DNA from: Deltaproteobacteria bacterium
Lineage (GTDB): Bacteria; Myxococcota_A; Polyangia; JAAYKL01
Assembly: GCA_016936575.1 (NCBI GenBank)
Contig: JAFGXQ010000045.1
Coordinates: 1-64,000 of the forward strand
Reading direction: 5' to 3'
DNA: 64,000 nucleotides
Shown: piece by piece, positions 52,158 to 60,444 of the stretch
How the letters are laid out: each line of letters starts with the position of its first letter
How positions within the stretch are numbered: the stretch's first letter is position 1
Notes under the pieces: generated by a model
What the model was told of the DNA's origin: nothing
The model's database searches: none
What the model saw: only the letters and a program-made list of their open reading frames with translations
Made by a program: the position numbers and the translations under genes

Positions 52158-54186
52158 GGAGCACCTCCGAAATTTCTGCATCCAATTGGGCATCCGTAAA
52201 ATGCCGTGCAGTCACAGCGCCGCTCGGACAAGTCGCCACGCATGTACCGCACCCCTGACAGAGAACTTCATTAATCACCGAAATGTTCCGATTCACATCT
52301 ATCTTTGCCGCCGAATACGGACACACCTGTACACACAGCTCACATGCACTGCACAACTCTTCATCCGCGTAAGCGACAATGGATTTCAACGATAGCTTTC
52401 TTCCTGGAACCAACTTCGACAGCGCTCCACCGGCACTCGCCTTGGCGCTGATGATACTCTCGGAAATATTTTTACCCCCCATCACTGAACCAGCGAGAAA
52501 CACCCCATCCAAACTACTCGACGCCGGTCGAAGGATCGGATGATCAGCAGCGGCAAATCCCCCTCGGGTAGCGGCCAAGTCCAGCATTCGCATCAGCTCA
52601 GTCGACGTTTTCGACGGCTGAGTTCCGGTCACCAGAACCACCATGTCCGCCGCGATACCGTACGATTTGCCGGCAACTGAATAGCGAACGGCGGATACAC
52701 CGTTATCTGTTGTAACAGAAACTTCGTTGATATTGTCGACGCGAACCATGAATGACGGCTGTGTTATCTCCTGCACACCACTGCCGAGGCCGGACATCAC
52801 CTTCGACCACATGGCATCCGAGTCCACCGTTCGCGTGCGGTTTTTTTGATTCACCCGTTCCAGCAGCATACTGCCGAGTTCACCGCCGCACATTACATCT
52901 GAAACAAAATGTACTACAGACGTAGTTTCATCACCGCTCATTGCGGCAAGTCCCAATCCAAACGCCGCTTCACAACAACTGCCGGAACAATAACCCAGTT
53001 GCTCCCGCCCCACACAATGAACAAAAGCAATTCGCTTCGGTGCCTCACCGTTTTGTTTGACCACTGAACCACCGGTCGGCCCATGATTACTGGTCAGACG
53101 TGCGAATTGTGAATAGGTATAGATATCATTTTCCAACGCATTCGCATCGAAGGCGTATTGCGACAATTCAACGGGGTCGAACTGTTCAGCACCGGTTGAC
53201 AGAATCACCGCCCCACAACGCAACACCTCAATTTCGTCGGTTTGACTGAAATCCATTGCCTCCATCGGGCAAGCTTCCACACAGGCATTGCACTCTCCAC
53301 CGGTGGTTTTCAAACAAACTGAGGTGTCGACAACCGCACAGTTGGGAAAGCAACCCGGAAACAGAACATCCACTGCCTTTCGGCTGGACATGCCGTAGTC
53401 ATAGGCGCTCGAAACCTCAACCGGACACGCCTGAATGCACTCATCACACCCGATGCACGCATCCGCATCCACCATACGCGCGCGTTTCTTCACCTTAATC
53501 TCAAAGTTGCCGAGATAGCCGGCAATCTCTTCAATATCACAATTGGTAATGACATTGATGTTGTCATTTTCGTCAATTAGTGACAACCGAGGCGAAACCA
53601 TACAAGGGGCACATTCCATATTGGGTGCCGCTTCCTCTAATTTGGTAACCATACCGCCCAATGAAGGACTCTTTTCAAGAATAGTTACCTTCCGACCATC
53701 GCCCGATGCCAGCAGTGCGGACTCTACACCGGCGATACCGCCTCCGATCACCACTACCTCTGTATGACAATCTATCTCCTTCTCCACCAGCTGCTCATGT
53801 AATTTCACCCGACGAATTGCCGCACGTGTCAATGCCTTCGCTTTGGCATACGCATTGTCATTTTCGGAGGTCACCCAGGTGCATTGTTCGCGGATATTGG
53901 CCATCTGCATTAAAAACTTATTCTTGCCGACATGATTCATGCACTTCTGGAAGGTCGATTCGTGGTCTTTGGGTGAACAGGCGGCAACCACCACTCTCGA
54001 TATGTCGCTGTTTTTCAATGCTTCTTCGAAAAACTCCTGTCCATGCCCCGCACAAAGCAGTTCATGACTCTTCACAAAAGCGACGTCTTCCTCGAGTTTT
54101 AATTCTGCAGAAAGCTGTTCAATATCGACGCGTGCGGCAATATTGTCACTGCACTTGCAAAGAAATACACCCACTTTGTCAGTCAT
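52150..54186 (-). CDS. hdrA: HdrA-like flavoprotein (electron bifurcation)
   Basis: The start at ATG 54186 follows GGGAGG; 678 residues. It is the FAD-containing core of heterodisulfide reductase-type complexes, where electrons from H2 are split between ferredoxin and a higher-potential acceptor. An N-terminal thioredoxin-reductase-like fold has the FAD motif VVVIGGGIAGVESALLA near residue 145. Four 4Fe-4S motifs are seen: CIGCDECIQACP, CNACVEACP, and near the C-terminus CSACELCVQVCP and CQGCGTCVATCP. No hdrB or hdrC gene is in the window, so the second acceptor subunit is missing or lies elsewhere. Confidence 0.93.
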   Translation of the reverse strand: MTDKVGVFLCKCSDNIAARVDIEQLSAELKLEEDVAFVKSHELLCAGHGQEFFEEALKNSDISRVVVAACSPKDHESTFQKCMNHVGKNKFLMQMANIREQCTWVTSENDNAYAKAKALTRAAIRRVKLHEQLVEKEIDCHTEVVVIGGGIAGVESALLASGDGRKVTILEKSPSLGGMVTKLEEAAPNMECAPCMVSPRLSLIDENDNINVITNCDIEEIAGYLGNFEIKVKKRARMVDADACIGCDECIQACPVEVSSAYDYGMSSRKAVDVLFPGCFPNCAVVDTSVCLKTTGGECNACVEACPMEAMDFSQTDEIEVLRCGAVILSTGAEQFDPVELSQYAFDANALENDIYTYSQFARLTSNHGPTGGSVVKQNGEAPKRIAFVHCVGREQLGYCSGSCCEAAFGLGLAAMSGDETTSVVHFVSDVMCGGELGSMLLERVNQKNRTRTVDSDAMWSKVMSGLGSGVQEITQPSFMVRVDNINEVSVTTDNGVSAVRYSVAGKSYGIAADMVVLVTGTQPSKTSTELMRMLDLAATRGGFAAADHPILRPASSSLDGVFLAGSVMGGKNISESIISAKASAGGALSKLVPGRKLSLKSIVAYADEELCSACELCVQVCPYSAAKIDVNRNISVINEVLCQGCGTCVATCPSGAVTARHFTDAQLDAEISEVLHG

Positions 54187-54317
54187 GAATCCTCCCATGA
54201 TTTCAGGGTCAGTCCTTTATTTTTCTGATTAATACTGTTCTAATCGGGCGGAATGACAATAAATTAACACTCTGAATATTTTTATTTAGGAAGGCAAAAA
54301 ATTATGAAATTCGTACA

Positions 54318-54941
54318 CTACGAAATTTCTGGTAACAAAATTGATTTCTGCCACAACACGTCGCGCTCTCCGAGCAGAAAATTGGCATACCGCGCAGCAG
54401 CAAACAGAAAATCGGATGTTCTGTTGATAAATTGAAATACCGTTTCGTCGCCGCCATCCTCTTCAAACAAACGACACACCAACCTTTCTGCACGGCGTAT
54501 TACCGTTCGCGCGATATGCAATCGTGCGGCGAGGGTTGTGCCGCCGCACAAAATAAATCCATGCAGCGCACCCGATTGCTCATCAAACACATCAATCGAC
54601 TGTTCGAGAATTGCCACATCGGAAACTGACAATCGCAAATCCAAAGGAGGAACCAGCGTTCCGTGTGCCAGAAGCGATGAACAATTGAAGAGTCTGTTCG
54701 ACAAAAAGTGAAGCTTGCGGTACAGGTCGTGAAATGGCGCACACAATGCACTTTCAGAGCCCGAATCGGTATCATCGCCGACAATATCCCGAATTGTCGC
54801 CATAGCGAGACCCACATGGGCGTTTGCTTCGTCGATAGTTCCGTACGCCTCCAGCCGCAATGCGTATTTCGGTAATGTTGTTCCGTCCGCGAGAGACGTC
54901 GTCCCTCGATCACCGGTTCTTGTATAAATCGTTGATTTCAT
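54318..54941 (-). CDS. Cob(I)alamin adenosyltransferase, PduO type
   Basis: A 207-residue enzyme that moves the adenosyl group of ATP onto cob(I)alamin. The N-terminal YTRTGDRGTTSLADG and EAYGTIDEANAHVGLA, the central ILCGG-containing FILCGGTTLAARLHIARTVIRRAERL, and a C-terminal NRTSDFLFAAARY match the family. One oddity is FILCGG where FILPGG is usual. ATG 54941 starts the gene. It precedes hdrA on the same strand by about 130 bp. Confidence 0.9.
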   Translation of the reverse strand: MKSTIYTRTGDRGTTSLADGTTLPKYALRLEAYGTIDEANAHVGLAMATIRDIVGDDTDSGSESALCAPFHDLYRKLHFLSNRLFNCSSLLAHGTLVPPLDLRLSVSDVAILEQSIDVFDEQSGALHGFILCGGTTLAARLHIARTVIRRAERLVCRLFEEDGGDETVFQFINRTSDFLFAAARYANFLLGERDVLWQKSILLPEIS

Positions 54942-55010
54942 GAAGGCAGAGTAATGATTATTTGTGAACTATGCAATATGGAGTCGCAGGTTAAACATAT
55001 TCGATTTAAT

Positions 55011-56687
55011 CTACCAGAGAATTTCTTTAATCAATGGAATAACTTTCATTGCTGTGAGAGGCGGGTCCACAAAAAACATCGGCGCCCTATCCTGCTCCCG
55101 AGTAATCGCAGTCGGTTCGTCATCAAGCACCACGATAATCGGCGGAATCTTCATATCTATCCGTTCAAACGCATCATATAATTCATCGACGAGGAGTCGC
55201 TGGTGCAATACAATTAAATCCAACTGCTCCGTAGACTTCAGGCGTTGCATCAAACCGGACACCGAACTCGAAATATTCACTTCAGCGCCGATGGTTTCCA
55301 ACATTGCGCTCATATTGAACACCAACCGCATATCGCTGTCGGCAACCAGCACTTTCTCTCCGTTAAACAGCGGATGCGTCAACCCAAACAATGATTCTTC
55401 TGTCACATGCGCTGCCGTCGGGGCTCTGGAAATTACTTTTATTTCGCGAGAATCAATATCGGACTGCACGGGGAACAACACGCTGAACTGACTTCCCTTA
55501 CCCGGAGCACTCTTCACCCAAATATCTCCTTCAAGCGCTGCAGCGAAGCGCGAAGCAATGGTCAGTCCAAGACCGGTTCCCTGATAGTGACGGGTATCCG
55601 CGCTATCCGCCTGCTTGAACATATTGAAAATCTGTTGCTGCTGCTCGGGTGCGATTCCGATTCCCGTGTCGATAACGTGAACCAGTAGCGCTTCTCCGGC
55701 AGCGTACTCACGCCCGGTCATCGCCTCACACATCGGCGCCGGTTCGACCCGAATCGTTATCGTTCCTTCGGCCGTGAACTTCACCGCATTGCTGATGAGA
55801 ATTCGCACAATACGGGAGGCCTTCAACGTGTCCGAGAAGAAAGTTTCCGGCGCATCGTCAGCCACCTCAATACTGTAAGACAACCCCTTTTCCCATGCCA
55901 GAGGAGAGATGATCCGCTCAATCTTGTGAACAAATTTCTGCACAGAAATCATTTTCATGTCAAGACGAAGTTCAGTCGACTCAAGCCTCGTCACCTCCAG
56001 CACCTCGTTCACCAATCCAAGCAGCTCATAACCGGAAGACGAAATCTGATCGAGCATCTTCAGCTGCTTGTCTGACAGATTGCCTTCCCGGTTTTCGGCC
56101 AACACACGAGAAAGAACTGAAATACTGTTTAGAGGGGTTCTCAGTTCATGTGACATATTCGCCAGAAACTCTCCCTTGGCCCGACTGGCCGCTTTCGCCT
56201 CTTCGGCCAGCACCTTGGCCTGCGCAGTGCTCTTTGCCAACTGTCTTGTCCGACGAACCACTTCATCTTCCAGGTATTGATGATACCGACGATTTTCGCG
56301 CCGCAGCCTCGCCTTCTCAAGCGCCTGGGAGGCGACGTGACCCAACACCGCCATATCTTCAACCGGTTTGGTAATAAAGTTCCAGGCGCCGCGACGCAAC
56401 GCATCCACCACGTCTTGAATTCGCCCCGCACCGGAAATCACCACTACCGGAGTTTCCGGTGAAACCGATGAGATGTGCTGAAGCACGTCCAGACCATCCA
56501 TCTCCGGCATCCGCAAGTCGCAAAACACCATATCGGGTTGACGTTCATGAAATAAATCCAAGCCCACGGCGCCGTTCTCCGCCTCAAGCACCTCGTACCC
56601 CAAATCTTCAAAATACATGCTGATACTTTCACGCACATATAAATCGTCATCAATAATCAGCAATAATTCACTTTTTTCTGCTTCCAT
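55011..56687 (-). CDS. Hybrid histidine kinase with pseudo-receiver at C-terminus
   Basis: Start at ATG 56687 (GAGG site), 558 residues, no membrane helix, so a cytoplasmic kinase. Order of domains: receiver with phospho-Asp D57 (CDLRMPEMDG, KPVE later), a coiled linker, HisKA with H180 in ANMSHELRTPLNS, an HATPase domain with GIGIAPEQ and GTGLGLTIA, and a C-terminal receiver-like domain. In the last domain the phospho-Asp position reads VLHQRLL and the conserved Lys-Pro reads DPP, so it should not be phosphorylated. The N-terminal receiver probably gates the kinase. It ends 69 bp from the cobalamin gene. Confidence 0.88.
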   Translation of the reverse strand: MEAEKSELLLIIDDDLYVRESISMYFEDLGYEVLEAENGAVGLDLFHERQPDMVFCDLRMPEMDGLDVLQHISSVSPETPVVVISGAGRIQDVVDALRRGAWNFITKPVEDMAVLGHVASQALEKARLRRENRRYHQYLEDEVVRRTRQLAKSTAQAKVLAEEAKAASRAKGEFLANMSHELRTPLNSISVLSRVLAENREGNLSDKQLKMLDQISSSGYELLGLVNEVLEVTRLESTELRLDMKMISVQKFVHKIERIISPLAWEKGLSYSIEVADDAPETFFSDTLKASRIVRILISNAVKFTAEGTITIRVEPAPMCEAMTGREYAAGEALLVHVIDTGIGIAPEQQQQIFNMFKQADSADTRHYQGTGLGLTIASRFAAALEGDIWVKSAPGKGSQFSVLFPVQSDIDSREIKVISRAPTAAHVTEESLFGLTHPLFNGEKVLVADSDMRLVFNMSAMLETIGAEVNISSSVSGLMQRLKSTEQLDLIVLHQRLLVDELYDAFERIDMKIPPIIVVLDDEPTAITREQDRAPMFFVDPPLTAMKVIPLIKEILW

Positions 56688-56821
56688 CTCGTGGCCTCGA
56701 CAAATCCAACCCCGCATTACGGGCACTTCCCTTAATGTATCGGCCAAATACAGAAAAAACTTAAATTATTGACGTCACTTGGCATGTAAATTGTGTAAAG
56801 AAAAGAAACGGTGGTGCAGAG

Positions 56822-57241
56822 TCAGTTCCCGGCGCCGGCAGGCGGAACACTGAGCAAACCAAAATCCTTCAGGTATTTTACGAGCTTTCTTTCGTCGAAC
56901 GGCTTCACCAGGTACCCGTCTGCCTGTTCTCGAAACGATTGCATCACATTGGAGGGATCATTCAGCGAAGTGGTCATCAGAATTTTACACGTCCCTGGAA
57001 GCTTCGACAGATGCCGTTGCTCAATTTCTCGTAGTCGCTTTAAAACGACATGGCCGTCAATATCCGGCAGTACAATATCCAAGCAGACCAACTGGTAATA
57101 TCGTTCCGATGACATAGCAGCTTCAAACGCTTCCAATGCTTCCTGACCGTTCGCCGCAGGATGAACCGATCCATACCCGATTAGAATTTCATTCAACAAC
57201 ACCCGGCTGAAAAAATCGTCTTCCACAATTAAAATATTCAC
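56822..57241 (-). CDS. CheY-like response regulator
   Basis: The start is most likely GTG 57241, seven bases after GAAGGAG, giving 139 residues; ATG 57259 or 57298 would add an unlike N-terminus. It is a single receiver domain: acidic pair VEDD, phospho-Asp D55 in CLDIVLPDIDG, the TTSL threonine, and KPFD with the conserved lysine. With no output domain it may be a partner of the histidine kinase 130 bp downstream. Confidence 0.85.
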   Translation of the reverse strand: MNILIVEDDFFSRVLLNEILIGYGSVHPAANGQEALEAFEAAMSSERYYQLVCLDIVLPDIDGHVVLKRLREIEQRHLSKLPGTCKILMTTSLNDPSNVMQSFREQADGYLVKPFDERKLVKYLKDFGLLSVPPAGAGN

Positions 57242-57357
57242 TGCCGCACTCCTTCTCATGCATGCAACGATTGGGCTACGTTCACGGAGACTACTCAAAA
57301 TGTGACATAAATCAGTGCAATGACAACTGAAAGAGAATGAGCGGAAACAGAAATGTA

Positions 57358-58545
57358 CTATTTTTTCAACGATTTTCCAAGCAAATCGCCCAGCGTTCCC
57401 ATAGAGGCGGACGACGCGTTCATTTGATTTTGAGACGCGCGGAATGCTTCAGTATTGGCTTCTTCCTGCTCGGCTTCTTTATCCACCAATGTCAGTGACA
57501 CACGGCGACTCTGCGGGTCCACTTCGAGAACGCGCACTTCCACCACCTGCCCTACCGACACGATGGAGCGCGGATTGCTCGCGTGTCCGGCGGTCTTCAT
57601 TTGAGAAATATGCACCAACCCCTGAATTCCATCTGCCAGCTCCACAAATGCACCGAAATCGGCAATCTTTGCCACGCGCCCATTAAACACCGCCCCGGTT
57701 GTCGTGGTGGCCACAAACTCGTCCCATGGATCTTCGAGCAGAGATTTCAGACTCAATGATATCTTTCTGGTTTGGCTGTTCAATTCTTTAATTTGCACCT
57801 TCAGCGCCTGCCCCTTTTCAAGCACTTCTTCTGGGTGTTTCAAACGCGTATGTGAAATTTCAGAAATATGAAGCAACCCTTCCACGCCACCGATATTCAC
57901 AAAGGCGCCGTACGGCTGGAGTGAGGCAACCTTCCCGTCCAGCACCTGTCCGTCATGGAGGGTTTCCCAAACCTTTTCTTTTTGCGCGTCGGCTTCTTTC
58001 TGCAGCAGCGCACGGCGACTGACCACCACATTTCGGCCGTCGTTTTCAATACGTGTAATCAAAAATTCGTACGTGCGCCCCACGTGTTCATCAGGGGTAT
58101 CGCAATAAGTGATGTCGATTTGTGATATGGGACAAAACGCGCGTATACCGAATACATCCACGTTGAAGCCACCCTTATTGGTCTCCTTGACTTTTCCCTC
58201 CACAGACAATCCCGCGTCAAAGGCATCCTGTAACTGCGCCACCAGCGCCGCTGAGTCATCCGTGCGTTCCACACTTCCCTGCCCCAGTCTTGTGGCACAC
58301 ATCACCGCTCCGTCGCGAATCGCAGAGGTCACCACTTCGATAGCGTCTCCCACGGCAACAGTAATTTCACCATCGCGCTCCAATTCGTCGCGCACTACCA
58401 TCCCCTCCGAACGGGTTCCCAAATCCAGAAAGACGTATTCCGCCCCGATGGAAACAACTCGGGCAGTTCGTTTTTCACCAATCGACACGCCCGCATCGGC
58501 AGCGAACGACTCATTCAACATCTCTTCAAAGTTTTCTTCGGTCAT
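57358..58545 (-). CDS. S1-domain RNA-binding protein (ribosomal protein S1-like)
   Basis: Start at ATG 58545 (GGAG six bases upstream), 395 residues. Four S1-type OB-fold repeats are seen: around 20-95 (VVSIGAEYVFLDLGTRSEG), 110-185 (GKVKETNKGGFNVDVFG), 205-275 (GKVASLQPYGAFVNIGGVEGLLHISEIS) and 290-365 (GRVAKIADFGAFVELADGIQGLVHISQM). The typical ribosomal S1 of gamma-proteobacteria has six repeats, so this is the shorter type found in several other lineages. It may act in translation initiation or mRNA binding. The C-terminal tail is Asn/Ser-rich. Confidence 0.85.
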   Translation of the reverse strand: MTEENFEEMLNESFAADAGVSIGEKRTARVVSIGAEYVFLDLGTRSEGMVVRDELERDGEITVAVGDAIEVVTSAIRDGAVMCATRLGQGSVERTDDSAALVAQLQDAFDAGLSVEGKVKETNKGGFNVDVFGIRAFCPISQIDITYCDTPDEHVGRTYEFLITRIENDGRNVVVSRRALLQKEADAQKEKVWETLHDGQVLDGKVASLQPYGAFVNIGGVEGLLHISEISHTRLKHPEEVLEKGQALKVQIKELNSQTRKISLSLKSLLEDPWDEFVATTTTGAVFNGRVAKIADFGAFVELADGIQGLVHISQMKTAGHASNPRSIVSVGQVVEVRVLEVDPQSRRVSLTLVDKEAEQEEANTEAFRASQNQMNASSASMGTLGDLLGKSLKK

Positions 58546-58724
58546 GCTTTTCTCCACGCTGAAATCAGCTTAAAATTCCGCCCGCACAATACCAGAGCAT
58601 GCTGCTTGTGCAACGAAAACCGCAACCGAACGCTTTGAAAACATCATTTTTTACCGAGAATAGAAAGATTGTGTCGTGCAGGTATCGATCACGTGAGGCC
58701 AAAGAAATGCGTACTGGTCTTAAC

Positions 58725-58940
58725 TTAGGAATCTTTCACGAAAATACTGGAAACCAGCGAGTAAATAGAAACAATTACTGACACGGGCCATGCCAGCGCG
58801 ATGAGAACATACGCTGCCACATATGACCCTACGGTTCCTTCTTCATCCGGATTTTCCGCCTGTATCTGCACCTGATTGATGGCCGTCCACACGGAGACAA
58901 TGGCTCCAATTAAAAAATATAGTAACAATGCTTTCATCAT
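58725..58940 (-). CDS. Small two-helix membrane protein
   Basis: A 71-residue product with two predicted transmembrane helices (about 3-21 and 40-64) joined by an acidic loop (QAENPDEEGT). GGAG lies five bases before the ATG. Function unknown. It is read away from the nitroreductase operon. Confidence 0.55.
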   Translation of the reverse strand: MMKALLLYFLIGAIVSVWTAINQVQIQAENPDEEGTVGSYVAAYVLIALAWPVSVIVSIYSLVSSIFVKDS

Positions 58941-59130
58941 ACATACTCCGCTTCAAACGTGGTCATCAATTCTGGAACGGTCAAGGTTCAAAAAATATTT
59001 CAGATAACTTTCCTGTTCCTGAAATGAATAACGACATATTGGAAGCGATATTTAGTGCGGTTATTCAAAAAAAGTGCATTTTATAAAAAAATAACTTCAA
59101 CTGTGCGAACCGATTTGTCATTAATGGTCC

Positions 59131-60006
59131 ATGGGTTACGAAATTACAACCACGATAGAAAAAGAGAAGTGCATCGGCTGCGGCAAATGCGTGGCCGTCT
59201 GCCCCTACGACGCAATTGAACTCATCGACAGCAAAGCCGTCGTTACCGGAAAAAAATCGATGCATTGCGGTCAGTGCGCAGCCGTCTGCGCCCAGCAGGC
59301 AGTCACCGTCGACGACCTGGTCGTACCCACGCTTCAGGGGGAACTGAACGCAGTTACCAGCCAATTGTTTGATACCGTGATGCATCGCCGTTCATGTCGC
59401 AATTATAAAAAGGATGAACTCACCCGAACAGAATTTGAAAATCTGATTACCTTCGGGCAATGGGCACCCTCTGGCACAAATGCGCAAAAATGGAAATTCA
59501 CGGTGATTCCCAATCGTTCATCGGTCGAAGCTTATGCGGATGCCATCGGCCGGTTTTATAAAAAGCTGAACAGGCAGGCGGAAAACCCCGCATTGCGGTT
59601 GTACGCAAAATTATTTTTAAAAGACGCTCTGGGGAAGTACTACCGTCGCTATTATCGCCAGGTACAGGAAAGTCTTACCGCGTGGGAAGTTGAAAAAAAA
59701 GACCTGCTCTTCCACGGGGCTACCGGCGCTATCATAGTAAGCATGAGCCCCGGTGCTTTCTGCGCTCATGACGATGCGCTGCTGGCATCCCAGAATATCT
59801 GCCTGGGTGCACACGCCATGGGTATCGGATCGTGCCTTATCGGTTTCGCGGTAGAAGCGATGAAACGCGACAACCGTATCGCGCAGGTCATCGGAATACC
59901 CGAAGCTGAAACCGTGTACGCGGTAATTGCCCTCGGGCGGCCGAAGTATCAATATCCAAATCCCTCGGGACGCCTACCGGTGCCCCCCAGATATTTCACC
60001 AGATAA
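59131..60006 (+). CDS. Ferredoxin-nitroreductase fusion protein
   Basis: A 291-residue protein. An N-terminal dicluster ferredoxin segment has one complete motif, CIGCGKCVAVCP, and a second, SMHCGQCAAVC, where the first Cys is replaced by Ser and the Pro is missing. From about residue 80 a nitroreductase (FMN) domain follows: RRSCRNYKKDELTRTEFENLI, APSGTNAQKWKF and a Gly-rich MGIGSCLIGFAVEA. Such fusions pass electrons from iron-sulfur clusters to FMN for reduction of an unknown substrate. It starts the operon with nikR. Confidence 0.88.
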   Translation: MGYEITTTIEKEKCIGCGKCVAVCPYDAIELIDSKAVVTGKKSMHCGQCAAVCAQQAVTVDDLVVPTLQGELNAVTSQLFDTVMHRRSCRNYKKDELTRTEFENLITFGQWAPSGTNAQKWKFTVIPNRSSVEAYADAIGRFYKKLNRQAENPALRLYAKLFLKDALGKYYRRYYRQVQESLTAWEVEKKDLLFHGATGAIIVSMSPGAFCAHDDALLASQNICLGAHAMGIGSCLIGFAVEAMKRDNRIAQVIGIPEAETVYAVIALGRPKYQYPNPSGRLPVPPRYFTR

Positions 60007-60027
60007 TTCAATGGATCGGAGCGTATC

Positions 60028-60444
60028 ATGCTGAATCGAATCGGTATTTCTCTAGATGAAGAATTGCTCGAACAATTTGACGAGCTGATTGCGGAGCGGG
60101 GCTACAACAACCGTTCTGAAGCCGTCCGGGACATGATTCGCGAGGAGCTGATCAAAAAAGAGTGGAAAGAAGCAGACGAAAACGCCATCCAGGTGGCGGT
60201 GGCAGTTATTGTGTACGACCACGACAGTCACGACTTGAGTCACAAGCTCACCCATCTGCAACACAACGCCCACGACTTGATCATCTCCACAACTCATGTA
60301 CATATGGATGAAAACAATTGCCTCGAAGTATTGTTGCTGAAAGGTAAGGCCAAACATATTTCAGCCCTCGGAAACACGCTTACCTCAACGAGCGGCGTGA
60401 AAATGGGAAAACTGATTCCGGCCACTACAGGAGAACGACTATGA
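60028..60444 (+). CDS. nikR: Nickel-responsive regulator NikR
   Basis: A 138-residue repressor with an N-terminal ribbon-helix-helix ([18 protein letters not shown] ... [11 protein letters not shown]) and a C-terminal ACT-like nickel domain. The high-affinity nickel ligands are recognisable as His79, His90, His92 and Cys98 (offset by three from the E. coli protein: H76, H87, H89, C95) in [10 protein letters not shown]. It normally represses nickel uptake when nickel is sufficient. The MvhA hydrogenase 10 kb away needs nickel. It overlaps glnS by four bases. Confidence 0.93.
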   Translation: MLNRIGISLDEELLEQFDELIAERGYNNRSEAVRDMIREELIKKEWKEADENAIQVAVAVIVYDHDSHDLSHKLTHLQHNAHDLIISTTHVHMDENNCLEVLLLKGKAKHISALGNTLTSTSGVKMGKLIPATTGERL

